Positions 44,189 to 57,114 of a stretch of DNA of 64,000 bases are shown here, in pieces. How positions within the stretch are numbered: position 1 is the stretch's first letter; each line of letters starts with the position of its first letter. Below the pieces are notes generated by a model. That model was given only the letters and a program-made list of their open reading frames with translations. It ran no database searches and was not told the origin of the DNA. The stretch lies in NCBI RefSeq assembly GCF_009389715.1, contig NW_024068278.1, forward strand, positions 1 to 64,000. The letters run 5' to 3'. This stretch comes from Phoenix dactylifera. Lineage: Eukaryota > Streptophyta > Magnoliopsida > Arecales > Arecaceae. Both the position numbers and the translations under genes were made by a program.

Positions 44189-47007
44189 TAAGTCAGCAGC
44201 AGCAGCAATAGTATAGGTCCACCGCGTGGAATTTGTTCAGGCACTTGTAAATTTATTGTTAATATTTTCAGGCGCATGCCTAATATTTGACCCAGAGGTA
44301 GCTTTTATGGACCCAAACAACAAAACTATTCAATCTGCAAATCTTACAGATGCTAAATTTTGGGGTAGTTGGCCCGTGTCGGGCCTTACCTGCGCTAACA
44401 TGTTAAGAGGAATGTAAATTAGCAAGAAGTTTATGGAAGTTGGCATTACCTGCCACTGTTCACTGATGCGTCATTAAATGTCAGTTTTCATTTTGATTAA
44501 TGCCATGACTTTGAAAGTTCAGTTATTCCATGCACTGGTTAGAACTAGATGAATGCCAGAATTTGTGGAATCAGATATTATTTATTCCATCAGCTGGATC
44601 CTTTCAGTTTCTCCTGAAGCTTAGGCATATTCAGACAAGTGCTACCTAAAGCTTTCACGCTATTCTTTGTTCAACAAAGCCACCAAACAGTACGCTAAAT
44701 ATGTTGATTAAATGGTGAGGCCAGGGACTCGCTGGTTCCCAGAGAGGATAAATCAACCGTGTTCTTTAACCTTGAGATCAGGCATCATTTATGTTCTGGC
44801 TGAAGGTATAATGCTTTGATCATACCATTCCTGACTTGATGCTTGAATACAATTTAGCGTGACAGAAGTCGTGTATGGATCAAGGCGAGTTTAAGCACGA
44901 GGAGTAATTTTTACTACACTTCCAGTGATGGTTTGCTGATTTCTATAAAAGATGTCAGCGAAAATATCTTGCATAGAGGGCAACAAGCACCTTTATGCCC
45001 ATGGAAAATAGAGAAAATAGCTTATATTTGATTTCTTAATAGTGTATAAATCCTAGCTCTTGCCCCATGTATAATTTTGTAGCTACCGCCACCATAAAAG
45101 TTATTTTTCGTAGACGGCAAAACAAAAGTCAGCAACCAAATTTGTTGGTCCTTATGTGTGGAAAACTCTCCGCAGTCGAGTCAGCCCCAGCATTTAGAAT
45201 GCAGGTCTTATATCCAGTTCAATCTCTTTGTTTTCCTCAGAGGTCTGGATAATGAGAAACCCGCATCAAATTTGCAGGCGTATCTGGCTGTGCATCTGTC
45301 AGTTTTACTTGTCTGCAAATTGTGACTTTGTTTACTAGCTTAAGGCCGACCGGTAATCTCCGCTATGTATGCTGTAAAACATGGAAGTAGCCTGCCAACT
45401 TCCATCACTTTTACCACAAGATGTTTTTCGCTTTTAACATTTTTCAGAAGGAAGCACACAACAGGATAATACGGCTTTGAAGATTTAACACAAGTCCTTT
45501 TTTTTTGTTTGTTTGTTTGGGTGCAACGGCAACTTACACGCGTCGGATATGAGTACAACAAACAAAATCAGAAAAGAAAAGATAATACAGAGACCGAGGC
45601 ACTGATGCACGGTCGCCCCAGATGAATCCTCCCAAGTGGTGGGCTGCAAATGAGGCCACCCATCGGCCATGCTGTTCGTCTTCCTGTAGACGTGTGTGGC
45701 CCACGAGAGACCATCCTCGTTTTTCTCAAGGAGAACACTGCAATCTATGTTAGTACCGCTATCACTTCAGCAGAGTCGTGACTCCAACCAAACTGCATCT
45801 ACCTTCCATGGACCAGCAAGAATCTGTGCAGGGTTTGGACACAGCCAGGGCCAGCATACAAATGGCCATCTATATACCTTATGAACACAGGTAGACAATG
45901 GGCAAACACTTCCACAGACTAAACCACTATTCTAAACCACTTATCAATACGAGCTTTACCAAGATAAGAAATTGTGTGTGGAAGCAAGGAATGGTGCGTA
46001 TCATGTCTCATCTTCCGAGTTCCTTAGGGCTACTTAATGTCATCTTCTCTCCCGCCATGCATTCCGTCTGCAATGGACTGACACTGCATCTATAAAGTAA
46101 GCAGCAAAGCAGGTTTTCTTCAGACTAGGTAAATATTGCTCGAGGCAAAGAGAAAGCTAGGTTACAGACTCACCTTGGAGTGTATTCATAACTCCGGATG
46201 CAATCTAATGCTTGTTGGTTTCTCATAAGTAGATGGTGCAACTCACTTTGCCTAAGTGACTTCGGCTCCCTGCCAGCCAAAGTTCCTGCATTTTTTAGCA
46301 CAGTTCCTCTCACAGTGGGAACCCAGTATGGGCCACTTCAGGACAACCAAACACCTGAAGCGACTTCCCCCATAAGTGAAGCGACTTCTGATGCCCTCCT
46401 ATGCGCAACCAAACTTGTAACTACCCAGTTGTCCAAATTGGGTCCTACTTCTAGGATCCCCAGATATGAGCTTAGGAGAGTACCTTCAGTTGTGGATCAA
46501 GTCTCGACTTGGAATGCACAATTTGTCTCACTTTCTCTGAAATAGGTGCTCATGGAGCCTTCAAGTTTGTTGTGGTTACATTTTGGAAAGGCCAAGAGTG
46601 AATAAGGCTCGTCACCTGAATCAAGAGCAGGACCAGGACCAGGAACTGGATTTCTAGAAAATATTTGAATAGCGAATTGTGTAGGAAGCAGGTAGAGATA
46701 CAACATTCTGGAAAGATTCCAAAGCAAGTTTGACTCCTTTGGTAGATGGGTCTGGCTCATAAGGTAAGAAGTGCTTTATTCCAGGCTCAATCACTTGGTC
46801 CTTTCAAGGGCTACTTCCTCTATCAAAGAGAGTTGTTAGATCGAGTCCATGCAAGGAATTTCATGCAACATCTCAGATTCAGGTGTATCACCAATGCTTC
46901 CTTTGCTTCGAGTCGCAGAGCAGCAACAGCCATGTTTTCATCCTCTTGAGAGTGTATCCCTGGAGCAATTTCATATATAAATAATCTCTTTGTTTCCTTT
47001 CCCTAAT
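44189..47007. other. Convergent intergenic region: 3' UTRs of NRPE1 and the PPR gene
   Basis: NRPE1 ends at 44188 on plus and the PPR gene ends at 47008 on minus, so the region should hold both 3' UTRs. I cannot place poly(A) sites. Small ORFs (44226-46949) have no recognisable features. A GAAGCGACTTC direct repeat near 46355-46395 may belong to a small element. Confidence 0.5.
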
Positions 47008-48396
47008 TTAGTAGCGTGAAAGCTGAGCCAGGCGTAATGCTGTCCTAAGCTTCCCTGCATCCCTTTTAAACCCCGAACTTTGAAGTCCAGCAGTAACGGC
47101 ACGTTGGGCAGATCTGAGAACATTCATGCCTTCCCTTAAGCAAGTCAGCAAGAGCTTGGATGCCACACGAAACCGACCCTTCCTGCATAGGCCATGCACC
47201 AATGATGTGTATGTGAAAGGATCCTTGGAATTCATCTTATTGAATAACTTCATGGCAGAATCCACCTCTCCCACCTTACACAGCCCATCAATCAAGCAAT
47301 TATAAGCTACCAAGTTTGACTGGAAGCCCCTCATCTCCATCAATTGCAACTGCTTGTGGGCAGCATCAACGTGACCCATTTTACACAACGCATCGACCAA
47401 AATAGAGTACGTATACTCATCACCCTCAAGGCCACCTTCTTCCATCTCATTCAGCAACCGGAATGCAGTTTCTAAATTTCCTTCTCTGCAAAGCAGATAA
47501 ATTAGAGTGTTATAACATGCTTTATCAAGGCCAATACCATTTCCCAACATTTGCTTGACACAAGCATTAGCATCTTTAATCATACCTTTCTTGGTCAATG
47601 CGCTGATTACTGTGCAATAGGCAAAGACATCTGAATTGTACCCTTTATTCATCATTTCAGAAAAAATCTCAAATCCTTGCTCAAATTTCCCAGATCTAAA
47701 GCAGCACTTCATAACTGTCGTATAAGTTATGGCATTTGGAGCATAACCTGATTCTCCAAGTTCCTTGAGAATCCTTCTTGCCTGACCCATCCTGCCAGAT
47801 TTACAGAGCCCGTCTATAATTGTATTATATGTCACCAGCCCCGCAGAAAACCCAAACCTTTGCAAGTTTCTAAACAGTCTCAGAGCATTCCCTGCCTTCC
47901 CCACCTTGCACAAACCATTTATTAAAGTATTATATGTAGCCGATGAAGGGGTGATATTTTTCAAGATCATATCCATATAAATCTTGTAGGCCTCCTCCGG
48001 GTATCCAGATTTAAACAAACAGTGCATCAGAGTGTTATAGCTCCATTCATCAGGAGCAAGTCCAGTCTGCAACATTTCTTCGAACAGCTCCAGCGAGCGT
48101 GATGGAAGGCAATATCGAGTAGCCCCAGCAATTAAAGAATTGTAAGTAATTACATCAGGTTTTACGCCTGCTTCTCTCATTCTATAAAGAATCGAGTATG
48201 CTTCATTTATCCCGACAAAGCGGCAATATGCCGTAATCAATGTATTGTATGTTACAACATCTGGAATATATCCGAGTCTTATACCGTCAATTAAAACAGC
48301 CTCGGCTTTTTCTAAATTCCTAGCTTTACACAGGGAAGCTATGGAGATATTCAGCAGTTGAGTCGAAAATCCACATATTTCTCTTGATAAAGGCAT
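47008..48396 (-). CDS. P-class pentatricopeptide repeat protein, At5g46680-like
   Basis: A 462-aa single-exon reading frame made almost entirely of 12 PPR motifs from about residue 13 to 430. Eleven are 35 residues long; the eleventh is 31. Typical signatures are VVTYNTLI, ATYNTLINGLCKVGK, LVTYNTIIDGLCKSGR and FTYTSLVHGLCRKGR. P-class PPR proteins bind organellar RNA and act in its stability, splicing or translation (family knowledge); the RNA target is not predictable here. There is no E, DYW or SMR domain. Length and layout, including the short N-terminus and the tail ending in a small Arg/Lys-rich helix, resemble Arabidopsis At5g46680. An acceptor (GATTTAG) lies 24 bases before the ATG and a GC-rich exon with donor CTG|GTATGC lies near 48817, so the mRNA probably has a leader intron. 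That upstream exon is open in frame but has no ATG before a stop, so I start at 48396. Targeting is not obvious. Confidence 0.88.
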   Translation of the reverse strand: MPLSREICGFSTQLLNISIASLCKARNLEKAEAVLIDGIRLGYIPDVVTYNTLITAYCRFVGINEAYSILYRMREAGVKPDVITYNSLIAGATRYCLPSRSLELFEEMLQTGLAPDEWSYNTLMHCLFKSGYPEEAYKIYMDMILKNITPSSATYNTLINGLCKVGKAGNALRLFRNLQRFGFSAGLVTYNTIIDGLCKSGRMGQARRILKELGESGYAPNAITYTTVMKCCFRSGKFEQGFEIFSEMMNKGYNSDVFAYCTVISALTKKGMIKDANACVKQMLGNGIGLDKACYNTLIYLLCREGNLETAFRLLNEMEEGGLEGDEYTYSILVDALCKMGHVDAAHKQLQLMEMRGFQSNLVAYNCLIDGLCKVGEVDSAMKLFNKMNSKDPFTYTSLVHGLCRKGRFRVASKLLLTCLREGMNVLRSAQRAVTAGLQSSGFKRDAGKLRTALRLAQLSRY

Positions 48397-50125
48397 ATAG
48401 AATGAACAAAATGGTACCTAAATCAGCACAAAAACAATCCATACATATAAAACTTGTCACACAAAACCATAAAAAAAAAAAAAAATCATTTTGGATATTG
48501 AGTATCATTAGCCGCGAACAGGTGATACGCAAATACAGAAGCATTGATAGAGCCATCAAATCGGAAACTACAGCATAGTTTTTGCATAGCATAGCCTTTC
48601 CAAATGAAATCAAGGAATTTACCAGCAAAACTGACTCTTTTCAAAACCTCCCGCAAATAGTATGGAAATTATGCCTATAAAAGATGTTGCTTTGATGGAT
48701 ATTGTCGCCACAAACTGCTCCCCCAAATAAATAAATAATAATAAATGTAATCGAACAGGTGGTGGGCACGCAGAGAGGAGGAGGGAGTAGCAAAGGAAAG
48801 GCGGATGCATGCATACCAGGGTGGCGGCGGAGACGGCGCCGGCGAAGTCGTCGGCGATCGAATCTCGGTAGCGGAGGTGTGGCACGAGAAGCAGCGAGAG
48901 TGTCCAAGCGTCAGAATTAAGGAATGGTGATGGGAGCTAAAAAAATCGGGAGAGAAGGATGGGGAATGGATCTTGGGACAGAGGATGCGGCCAAAAAGGG
49001 TTAACAGAGGAGGGGATAAAGGGGGAAGAACGCCCCCGCCATCAAGCTCGTATCTCGGTGCACCATTATAGAAACAAGCGGCTTTGATTGGCCGCGTGCA
49101 TGCCACGCTGGTACACCCGGTGTAGGCAATAATTTCTCGTTTCTCCCGGGGGATTGACTCTGGGATCTCCTGTCGTTCACGGATCACAAAACATCCATGA
49201 CCTCCGCGCTGGTTTGCACCCTTATTTCCAAGTTGGACACGTGTCCAGCTGACCTGTGCCTATGTACCGGATTATGGCTTATGCGACAGCTCCACCATAA
49301 CGAGATCTGAAGCATCGCAGCAAGAACAATCTAGCAATTTAGAAGAACCATAACAAAATTTGGACACCTCTCTAAAGAATAAGAAGTAACAATTGTTCGA
49401 GGTTGAATTACCGCTTGGTCGATGCATGGCAAAAGACTGGAGTTATATCTTTCGCAAAAATTAAAAAAAAAAAATCTCCTTTGCAAGAATCCACTATTTG
49501 ATCATTTATAGCATAATTCTTAGATTCTACCAATCATCTACTTGCACAGACCTAAAAGTGATTAATGGATAATCGGATTGTGGATTCGTGGGAAGAAAAG
49601 TGAAATTATCTTTCACAGAAAAATACACTCTCCATGCATCGACAAATATAATGCAAACAATGCTAAACCCAAAAATCTCTCACAAAAAAGAGTTAAATGG
49701 CTAATTTATGCCTTCCGAGTTGGTACTTGGAATGGCAGGTCATATTGACAGTGCACAGGCAGCGAAACAATGCATAAATTCTAAACCCTAAATCCGTCTA
49801 AACCAAAAAGATAGAAAACAATAGAAATAATAATAATAATAATAACAGCTCTCATAGATTTTTATCTATAACTTCTACATCATCATTTTCAAAAAAAATC
49901 TAGTATGCAATCACGGCCGTCCGCACATCATGCAACCGCCGTGATTGCACGGATCCTGTATATTAAAAATATAATGTGCCATAATAAAACACCGTCGGCC
50001 AAAGCTCGGGCTGCCTTGGTTTTCTTGTGGAGCAAGGCAAGTGGGGAGTGGGGATATAGCGAAGAGGAACACAAGCTAAATAGATCTAGAGTTTAATCGA
50101 GAGAGAAGGAGGTTAGGTCGCCGCC
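48397..50125. promoter_or_regulatory. Divergent intergenic region between PPR gene and RPT1
   Basis: The two genes are head to head with start codons 1.73 kb apart. On the left lies the putative PPR leader exon and intron (about 48420-48950). On the right the RPT1 leader begins somewhere in 49990-50125. A telo-box AAACCCTAAA at 49783-49792 is typical of plant housekeeping gene promoters. An (AAT)n microsatellite lies at 49826-49846. No other gene is seen. Confidence 0.55.
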
Positions 50126-52114
50126 ATGGCTCCGGAGCTCGAGGAGGACACGAACGAGAAGAACCCTCGCCCGCTCGACGAGGACGATATCGCGCTTCTC
50201 AAGACCTACGTACGCCTACCTCTCCCGATCCGCCCCCCCACCCAACCCAATCTACTCTCAAATCCTAGTCTTTGATGCAAATTGGTTTTGAATTCAGGCG
50301 GAGGATCTGTTCAATTTTCTAACCTATGTTCTGAATCTTTTACTCCCCCGCCCCCTCCCCCCATGGATTTTGTCGTCGGGATATGGGTTAAATCTGTTTA
50401 ATGGATCTATTATATCATCAGTTGGTAAATTGAATTGTTGCGCTGTTGTTCGATGACAGGGCCTAGGACCTTACTCAGCTAGCATCAAGAAAGCAGAGAA
50501 GGAAATTAAGGAGATGGCAAAGAAGGTCAATGATCTCTGTGGTAGGTGGTGGTTATATTTAGTTCAGAGCGTGCTTTCTTATCTTATCTTTTAATTCATA
50601 ATTTTGGGCATTATAAGCATTGTGGTATATAGAAGGAAATATAGAAGAAGTGCAACAAACCTAGTCCTTTATCTTTATTGGTGTACTACAAAGATAATTA
50701 TTGAACTAAAGCTTTCAATTTATTGATTGTTCAATATTGGTTTGACAGCCATGTAGATCTTCTAGAACGATACCTTATTTATAAGGTTGGTATGATTCTT
50801 TTGAATTATAATCTTTGTTAAAACTATGGCAGGCTCCTCTTTTACCTTTGCATGTGATAATTCCTTTTGGCAGAAGGAGGTACAAAATTTTAAAGTCTAG
50901 AGTTATATACTTAAGCTGCTGATGGTTCTACTAGTTGTATCAGAGTGTAAATCCCTGGAATGCTGTCGAAGTTTTCTAAATTGCTGCTAACCATATTTCA
51001 ATTCTTATATGGTATCATTTTACAGAATTATTTTTCAAGATATAATTTTAAAATCGTGTTGGAATGAAATATGCTATACTACTTGATGGCACTTTGATAT
51101 ATGAAATCTGAAATTTATGAGGTTCAGGTTATAGGATACTGAACTTGGGCAAAAAGATTTTACTTTTTCTTAAATATCTTTAATGTAACATTGCAGGCTT
51201 ATAAATCTTCTCAAAACTCGTTAAGTCTAAGGTTAATGTAAACAAAATTCTGTCCAGCATTTTCAAAAATAAAGAAATATGAGAAAATTAGCATAGATAA
51301 AACATATACACTTAATTTGGCTTTATAAGTTAGTTTTAGTTAAAACATCAAAACCATCTCCAGTGTTGGACTGATTCCAACCAGATCGAAACATTCATAT
51401 TTGGTTTTGGAGTTTTGAGCAAAACCTCAAACCATGTTGTAAACTATCCTGTTCACGGGAGTTCTAACAATCAAACAAAAGAATAACTAGATAATCTTGA
51501 TTCATTACAAGCAACTTTGGCAATTGGACCTTCCATGTTAGAAACATAGTCTTCATTTTCTTGGAGCACTTCCTAGGTTAAAATAATCATTTGAAAGGAA
51601 AATAACACATAATGCTTGACGACTGCGGAGGTAACTTTCACCTAGGGAAATATTAAGGGCCAAGGCTGAGAGTGGGTTTTATCATCTTAGACCTATTGTG
51701 TAGAAAAGGGAGCGTTAGATGTACAGTTTAAAAGAATTTGAGTAAGATGAATGGAAGAAATGCTAGTGTTATTGCTAATTGCAGCTTGTTCTAGGCCTGT
51801 TATTGAAAATTATTTTCAAAATGCACTGACTAGAATTATCTTCAAGAAAAAACTCAATTTTCTATTTAAATGGGCTTTGTAGAATCGCCCACCATCATAT
51901 GTGGGAAACTATCGCAATTGTTAGGTCTCTAACACGTGTTTTCTTCAATCAAATGTCAGGAATCAAAGAGTCTGACACCGGTTTAGCTGCACCAAGCCAG
52001 TGGGATTTAGTCTCTGATAAGCAAATGATGCAAGAAGAACAACCTTTACAAGTACATATTTTTATTTTTTATTTAGCAGATCATTGAAGATATTGTTTAT
52101 ATGTCACAGTCACT

Positions 52115-52146
<32 letters not shown>

Positions 52147-55100
52147 TGTGGGCATGCACGAACTCATATATATGAATTTGTAGCTTGCTGCTTTCTCTTT
52201 CAGATTATTCAAATTCTAAGACAGATTTTCATTTCTTCAAAGGTTGCTAGGTGTACGAAGATTATAAATCCAAACACTGAAGATGCTAAATATGTGATAA
52301 ATGTAAAGCAAATTGCCAAGGTATATTCTCTGACTTTGATTAAACGCTTGATTTCAAAGGATTGATTTATTTCAGAGAACCTCAATCTGGAAGACTGAAG
52401 ATAATTTATTCCCCATGTACAGTTTGTGGTTGGCTTGGGTGACAAAGTCTCTCCAACTGATATTGAAGAAGGCATGCGTGTAGGGTAAGGCTATAAATTT
52501 CTTCTCTTGATAACTCCCTCGCATTTAACTGAGAATTGTTTACCTAGCTTATTTCTAGCTAGTTTTAGTTGAGAAACATTATTTATCCTTTATATCTGTA
52601 TATAATATAGTAAATTTTGTTTTTCCTTGAATTTTTGGATTTGAATATCATAAACAACTTATACACGGGTGCAATCATGTCGGCACTAGAGCAGTGGTTC
52701 CTGTCAAAAATTGGCAGTTAGGCATGCTTGGGTGTGAGAACTATTAAGATAGGTAACCCCTGGTGTTGCACCTGTTTTCAAAGTTCTCTTAAAAAAATAG
52801 TATGCTGGAAAATATCATAAATAACTTATGTATTATTTGTAGCAAAAACTGTTCTAGTTATTCTAATCTTTTAATAATTTTGAGCATAGTTCTGTTGGTC
52901 TCCCACTTGAAACCAATAATGCTAAAAAGAAAATTTAGTTTTAAAGCTCTAGTTCTATTCTTACCTCACCCTTGTTAGTTATATTATGTCATATTAGTTT
53001 GTCAGTTTTGACTTTAATGAGTTATGCTATAGATAATAGTTGATTGCAATTTATTGCTCCAAATTGTTAGAAAAATCAAATTAATGCATTCAACAATTAT
53101 GATGTGTGACCTTGCTTCTAATCTCAAATTCTGCTTTTTTTAACTTGTAGATCTTTTTGTCCTTGTTACAGAGTTGATAGAAATAAATATCAAATTCAGA
53201 TCCCTCTACCACCAAAGATTGATCCAAGTGTTACGATGATGACGGTAGAAGAGAAGCCTGATGTCACATATAATGATGTTGGTGGATGCAAGGAGCAGAT
53301 TGAGAAGATGCGAGAGGTATGATTTTTTCTTTTTCTCCTTGGAAAATATTTTCTTGACATCATTTGCACCCATAGGGTTAGTAATTCTTAGAAAATGAGA
53401 ATTCTCAGGGTGCCTACATTTGCAATGTCCCTCCAAGCATCTTTCAGTAAATTTAGTCTTTATGATTGTAAGGTCCATAACGTTTTGTGCACTGTTCCAA
53501 TTCAGGTTGTGGAGCTTCCTATGCTTCATCCAGAGAAATTTGTTAAGCTTGGTATAGATCCTCCAAAAGGGGTCCTTTGTTATGGCCCCCCTGGGACTGG
53601 TAAAACACTCCTGGCCAGAGCTGTCGCCAATAGAACTGATGCCTGCTTCATTCGTGTCATTGGGAGTGAGCTTGTTCAAAAATATGTTGGAGAAGGTGCT
53701 CGGATGGTTCGTGAACTTTTTCAGGTTGTTGAAATTCCAGATATATGATAGCAAGTTTTCCCCCCTCTTCAGGATAAATATATTTCAAAATTTTCATTCA
53801 GTGGTCAACACGTTTCCTGAGGAGCATTTTGAACTTCTTTCTTATTTGATAAGTCTCTAGAATTAGCTTATTGACCCATTTATCATTTTAGATGGCTCGC
53901 TCGAAAAAAGCTTGCATTGTGTTTTTTGATGAAGTTGATGCCATTGGCGGTGCTCGTTTTGATGATGGTGTTGGTGGTGACAATGAAGTTCAACGCACCA
54001 TGCTTGAAATTGTCAATCAACTTGATGGATTTGATGCTAGAGGAAACATCAAGGTTCTAATGGCAACCAATAGGTATGTGCCATCTTGCATCCTGCTCTT
54101 TCACTTGTTTTGTGATCCAAATTAGCATTACCACACATGGTCTCACTTTATTTCTGAAGACTTGAGTTTCCACCTGTCCAGCGATGAAAGCTATTCTTAA
54201 ACCACATATCTAATATCTAGCATGACTTTCTTATAACTTTCTGGGTGATGTGATCAATTGGCTTTACAATTCTGTACTTTATACGCCATCCAAGCAGGCT
54301 TTTGTATGTATACTTTTTTTTTGTTCTTTTAGTGGTTTTGTTTTGTTTGTTTGTTTGTTTTCTTCCATTAGAATATTTCTTAAATCTATGCACTTGGGCA
54401 ACCAAATAAAGAAGTCCTTTTTTTATGGGAGAAAGCCATCTAGTAGTGTTACTTGGACATGTGACACAGGTGTCAAGTATCAGGGTTTCCAGAAGAATCT
54501 GACATGGGGACTATTTGAAGATCAGACATGGGGGAATGTCTATATCCCATATATTTGTGTAAATATTTATTGATTTGTCTATGTCGAATAATGAGCTAGA
54601 CCCGTTGCTCCTTTAGTTGTCAAAATTGATAAAGGTGTTGATAATTGGTATGCTAGACCTAATAAATTTCATGAAGAATTATGAAAAGTAGAGATATAAT
54701 GATGATGATAATGTTATGATTTAATGGCATGAAGTGTCAAAGAGTGTTATGAAATGTCCCAAGTGTCCAAGTGTATAACATGTCAGAAAACTCAAAAATT
54801 GGAGTGTGTGGATAACACTGCCATCGGGGGATGTGGGGGTTTGGTGGACCCCTTCTAGTTCATTGATAGAGGTTAAAAAGGTACAAGGTATGCCTAGTCA
54901 AACTAGAGAACTTGGGTACTGCCTGAAGAAAGGAGGAAAAATTTTCTCCCAAAAAGAAAACAAAGAAAATATGGCTCAACGCAAGTAAGAAACGAAACCG
55001 CACCAAATCACAAGACTTTAATGCAAAATGCTCCAAATTGAAGGCAAATTACTGCCCCAAAATAGCAAATAGTCTCACTCAATTACACTTGAGAACTTAC

Positions 55101-57114
55101 AAACTACCCACCTTAAAAGGCAGTACAAAAACAGGAGGAACCAAATTCAGTCCTATATGTCACCAAATTAACTGTCCTAGTATACAGCCCAGTAGGGAAA
55201 TAAAGGTTACCTCATTGATCATACCCCTCCAAAAACTGGAGGTTGTGGGTTCGAATCCTGAGTGGCGTCCTCAAGATTTTGACCCAGGTAATTATAATGC
55301 AGGTGGCACTTCGTCCTACTCTATCCAAGAAAGAACCTTCCACCCCAATAACAGTCATTAAGCCCTTCATGAAGTAGCTTTCTTATTGCGTCTGTTACAA
55401 ACAAGCATAACTTTGTTTGGACTTACAAGCAATACTCTTTACAGGGCTGTTTGGATGCTGGTGCGTATTATCGTTGAGCTGAGAATAAGTTAATCATGGG
55501 AGGGGAGAATCCTACCAATTGGGGGAAAACTTAATATGATCCCAAAAAAGTGGGCATATGGAAAACCACCTTTTGAATGGAATTGGTTATCTTAATGTTT
55601 TGGAATTGCAGGATTTATGGAGTGCTTCCCCACCCCCGCCAAACCTGCCCCCGCACCCCCCCCAAATGCACACGCACAAATGTACTTGACCCTGGCCTAA
55701 AGAAGGCCTCATCCGAGTCAACAGTTTGTTATTCATTTCTATAGGAAATCTTTTGTTGCTTGATGATCGTTCTGGATGCAACAGAGGTTTCATGAACTCT
55801 GGCAAGTTTCCAACCTTGCCTATTGGATATGGGGAGTCTAAAGCTTCGTCTATTCAGGTTTTCTAACCAAATATATTTGTAGTAACTTAACATGGTACTC
55901 ATAATTGATCAGCTCCCAGTCCTGAGTCCTGGTGTTAAGCTTGTTAATAGGTGGTCTACTTTTAGCGTGCCTGAGAGGTGTGTAGTATCAAAGTCAAATT
56001 CTGATTCTCTTGTTTTTTTCTGCATTTACTTCAATATGAATGATAAAATAAAAAAAATGAGAAGTCAAACTGTGCAAGTTGCAGCCAGGCTGCGCTGCTT
56101 GGAGCCAGATTTGTTATTTCATGCCATATCGTTTCTCTTGGGCTGCATTTGGAAGCAGATTAAAGAATTTGAACTGGGTTAAATGTAGTAATCTTGAGGG
56201 GAAAAGAGTGGGTTAAATTATTCCACCATTTCATTGGAAGAAGTTATTACTGGGTTAAGTGGGGTAAATAGGCTAGGAAAAGAAAAGGTAAAGCATTTAT
56301 GAAGTACCCATTTTTGTGAAATACGAGTTCTGCCCTCCCGAAAGATGGTTTCTTCCATAGTTCTAACAATGCCTACTTTCATTAAAAAGTTTGCCCTATT
56401 CTCTAGTTTCTAGTTTACCTACAAGCAAATACTGAATCTAACCATTTTATTTACTGCTTTGCTTGGCATAATAATCCAGACCTGATACTTTAGACCCAGC
56501 ACTTTTGCGTCCTGGACGATTGGATCGTAAGGTTGAGTTTGGTCTGCCTGATTTGGAGAGCCGAAGCCAGATATTCAAGATCCACACAAGAACCATGAAC
56601 TGTGAGAGGGATATTCGATTTGAGCTTCTCGCTCGTCTCTGCCCAAATTCCACTGGTGAGCTATTTTTCATGGATTGATTTTTAATTATATTATTTTGCT
56701 GGTGTCTTATGAATTCTCAATGCAAGATGTTCGCCTGGCATGTGGATTGGTTTTCAATATCTATAGTGCAAATCCGTCATCATAGCTCCTTTCAAATTGT
56801 ATGTCACTTTAAGAACACCAATGATGTTATGACACCCCCTTGTAAACTGTAGACATGTTCTATATGATAGTTGTGGACCTAATATAGCACATGCCAAATC
56901 CTTGTATCCTGTTCAAGCTTCTGATTTTGTTCTTCTATTGTCGGGTTCTTGTTTAGGTGCTGACATAAGGAGTGTGTGCACTGAAGCTGGAATGTATGCA
57001 ATTCGGGCACGAAGGAAGACGGTAACCGAGAAAGACTTTCTTGATGCAGTGAATAAGGTTATTAAAGGATATCAGAAGTTCAGTGCAACACCAAAGTACA
57101 TGGTCTACAACTAA
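50126..57114 (+). CDS. RPT1: 26S proteasome regulatory subunit 7, AAA-ATPase RPT1
   Basis: One of six ATPases of the proteasome base ring that unfold ubiquitinated substrates. Exons: 50126-50209, 50460-50541, 51960-52051, 52243-52320, 52423-52484, 53172-53316, 53506-53724, 53892-54073, 56480-56655, 56957-57114. All are GT-AG and in phase, giving 425 aa. The N-terminus [10 protein letters not shown] and the coiled-coil region ([18 protein letters not shown]) are followed by an OB-fold segment. The AAA domain has Walker A GPPGTGKT (residues 208-215), Walker B IVFFDEVD (D267, E268), the second region of homology with [20 protein letters not shown], and C-terminal [12 protein letters not shown]. 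No HbYX tail is present, as expected for RPT1. The ATG sits in GCCGCCATGG, a strong plant context. Sequence is very close to Arabidopsis RPT1A throughout; apparently functional. Intron 8 (54074-56479) is the longest. Confidence 0.95.
52115..52146. repeat. (CA)n(GA)n compound microsatellite
   Basis: About eight CA units run directly into about eight GA units in RPT1 intron 3, roughly 100 bases before the exon 4 acceptor. Confidence 0.85.
54074..56479 (+). other. RPT1 intron 8 (2.4 kb)
   Basis: It splits codon AG|A in ATNRPD. It contains a SINE candidate (55175-55330) and a stretch starting GGGCTGTTTGGATGC at 55445 that looks like the end of a plant MITE. No gene is seen. The C-rich tract near 55627-55665 is low complexity. 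Confidence 0.55.
55175..55330 (+). mobile_element. tRNA-derived SINE candidate
   Basis: A perfect box B, GGTTCGAATCC (55248-55258), is preceded about 60 bases upstream by a box A-like TACAGCCCAGTAGG. The T-stem does not pair well enough for a real tRNA gene. The downstream body has no clear tail. Ends are approximate. Confidence 0.42.

Noticed and set aside
44226..46949. Several 60-115-aa ORFs between NRPE1 and the PPR gene
   Set aside because: No motif, mixed strands, no splice support; consistent with chance in UTR/intergenic DNA.
48619..48907. Upstream exon of the PPR gene as coding N-terminus
   Set aside because: The frame joins in phase to the PPR exon by splicing, but has no ATG before an in-frame stop; the apparent starts are GTG and TTG. 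Treated as 5' UTR.
53206..53754. 182-aa minus-strand ORF
   Set aside because: Antisense shadow of RPT1 exons 6-7.
55241..55265. tRNA gene suggested by GGTTCGAATCC
   Set aside because: No pairing T-stem or acceptor stem; better explained as a SINE head.
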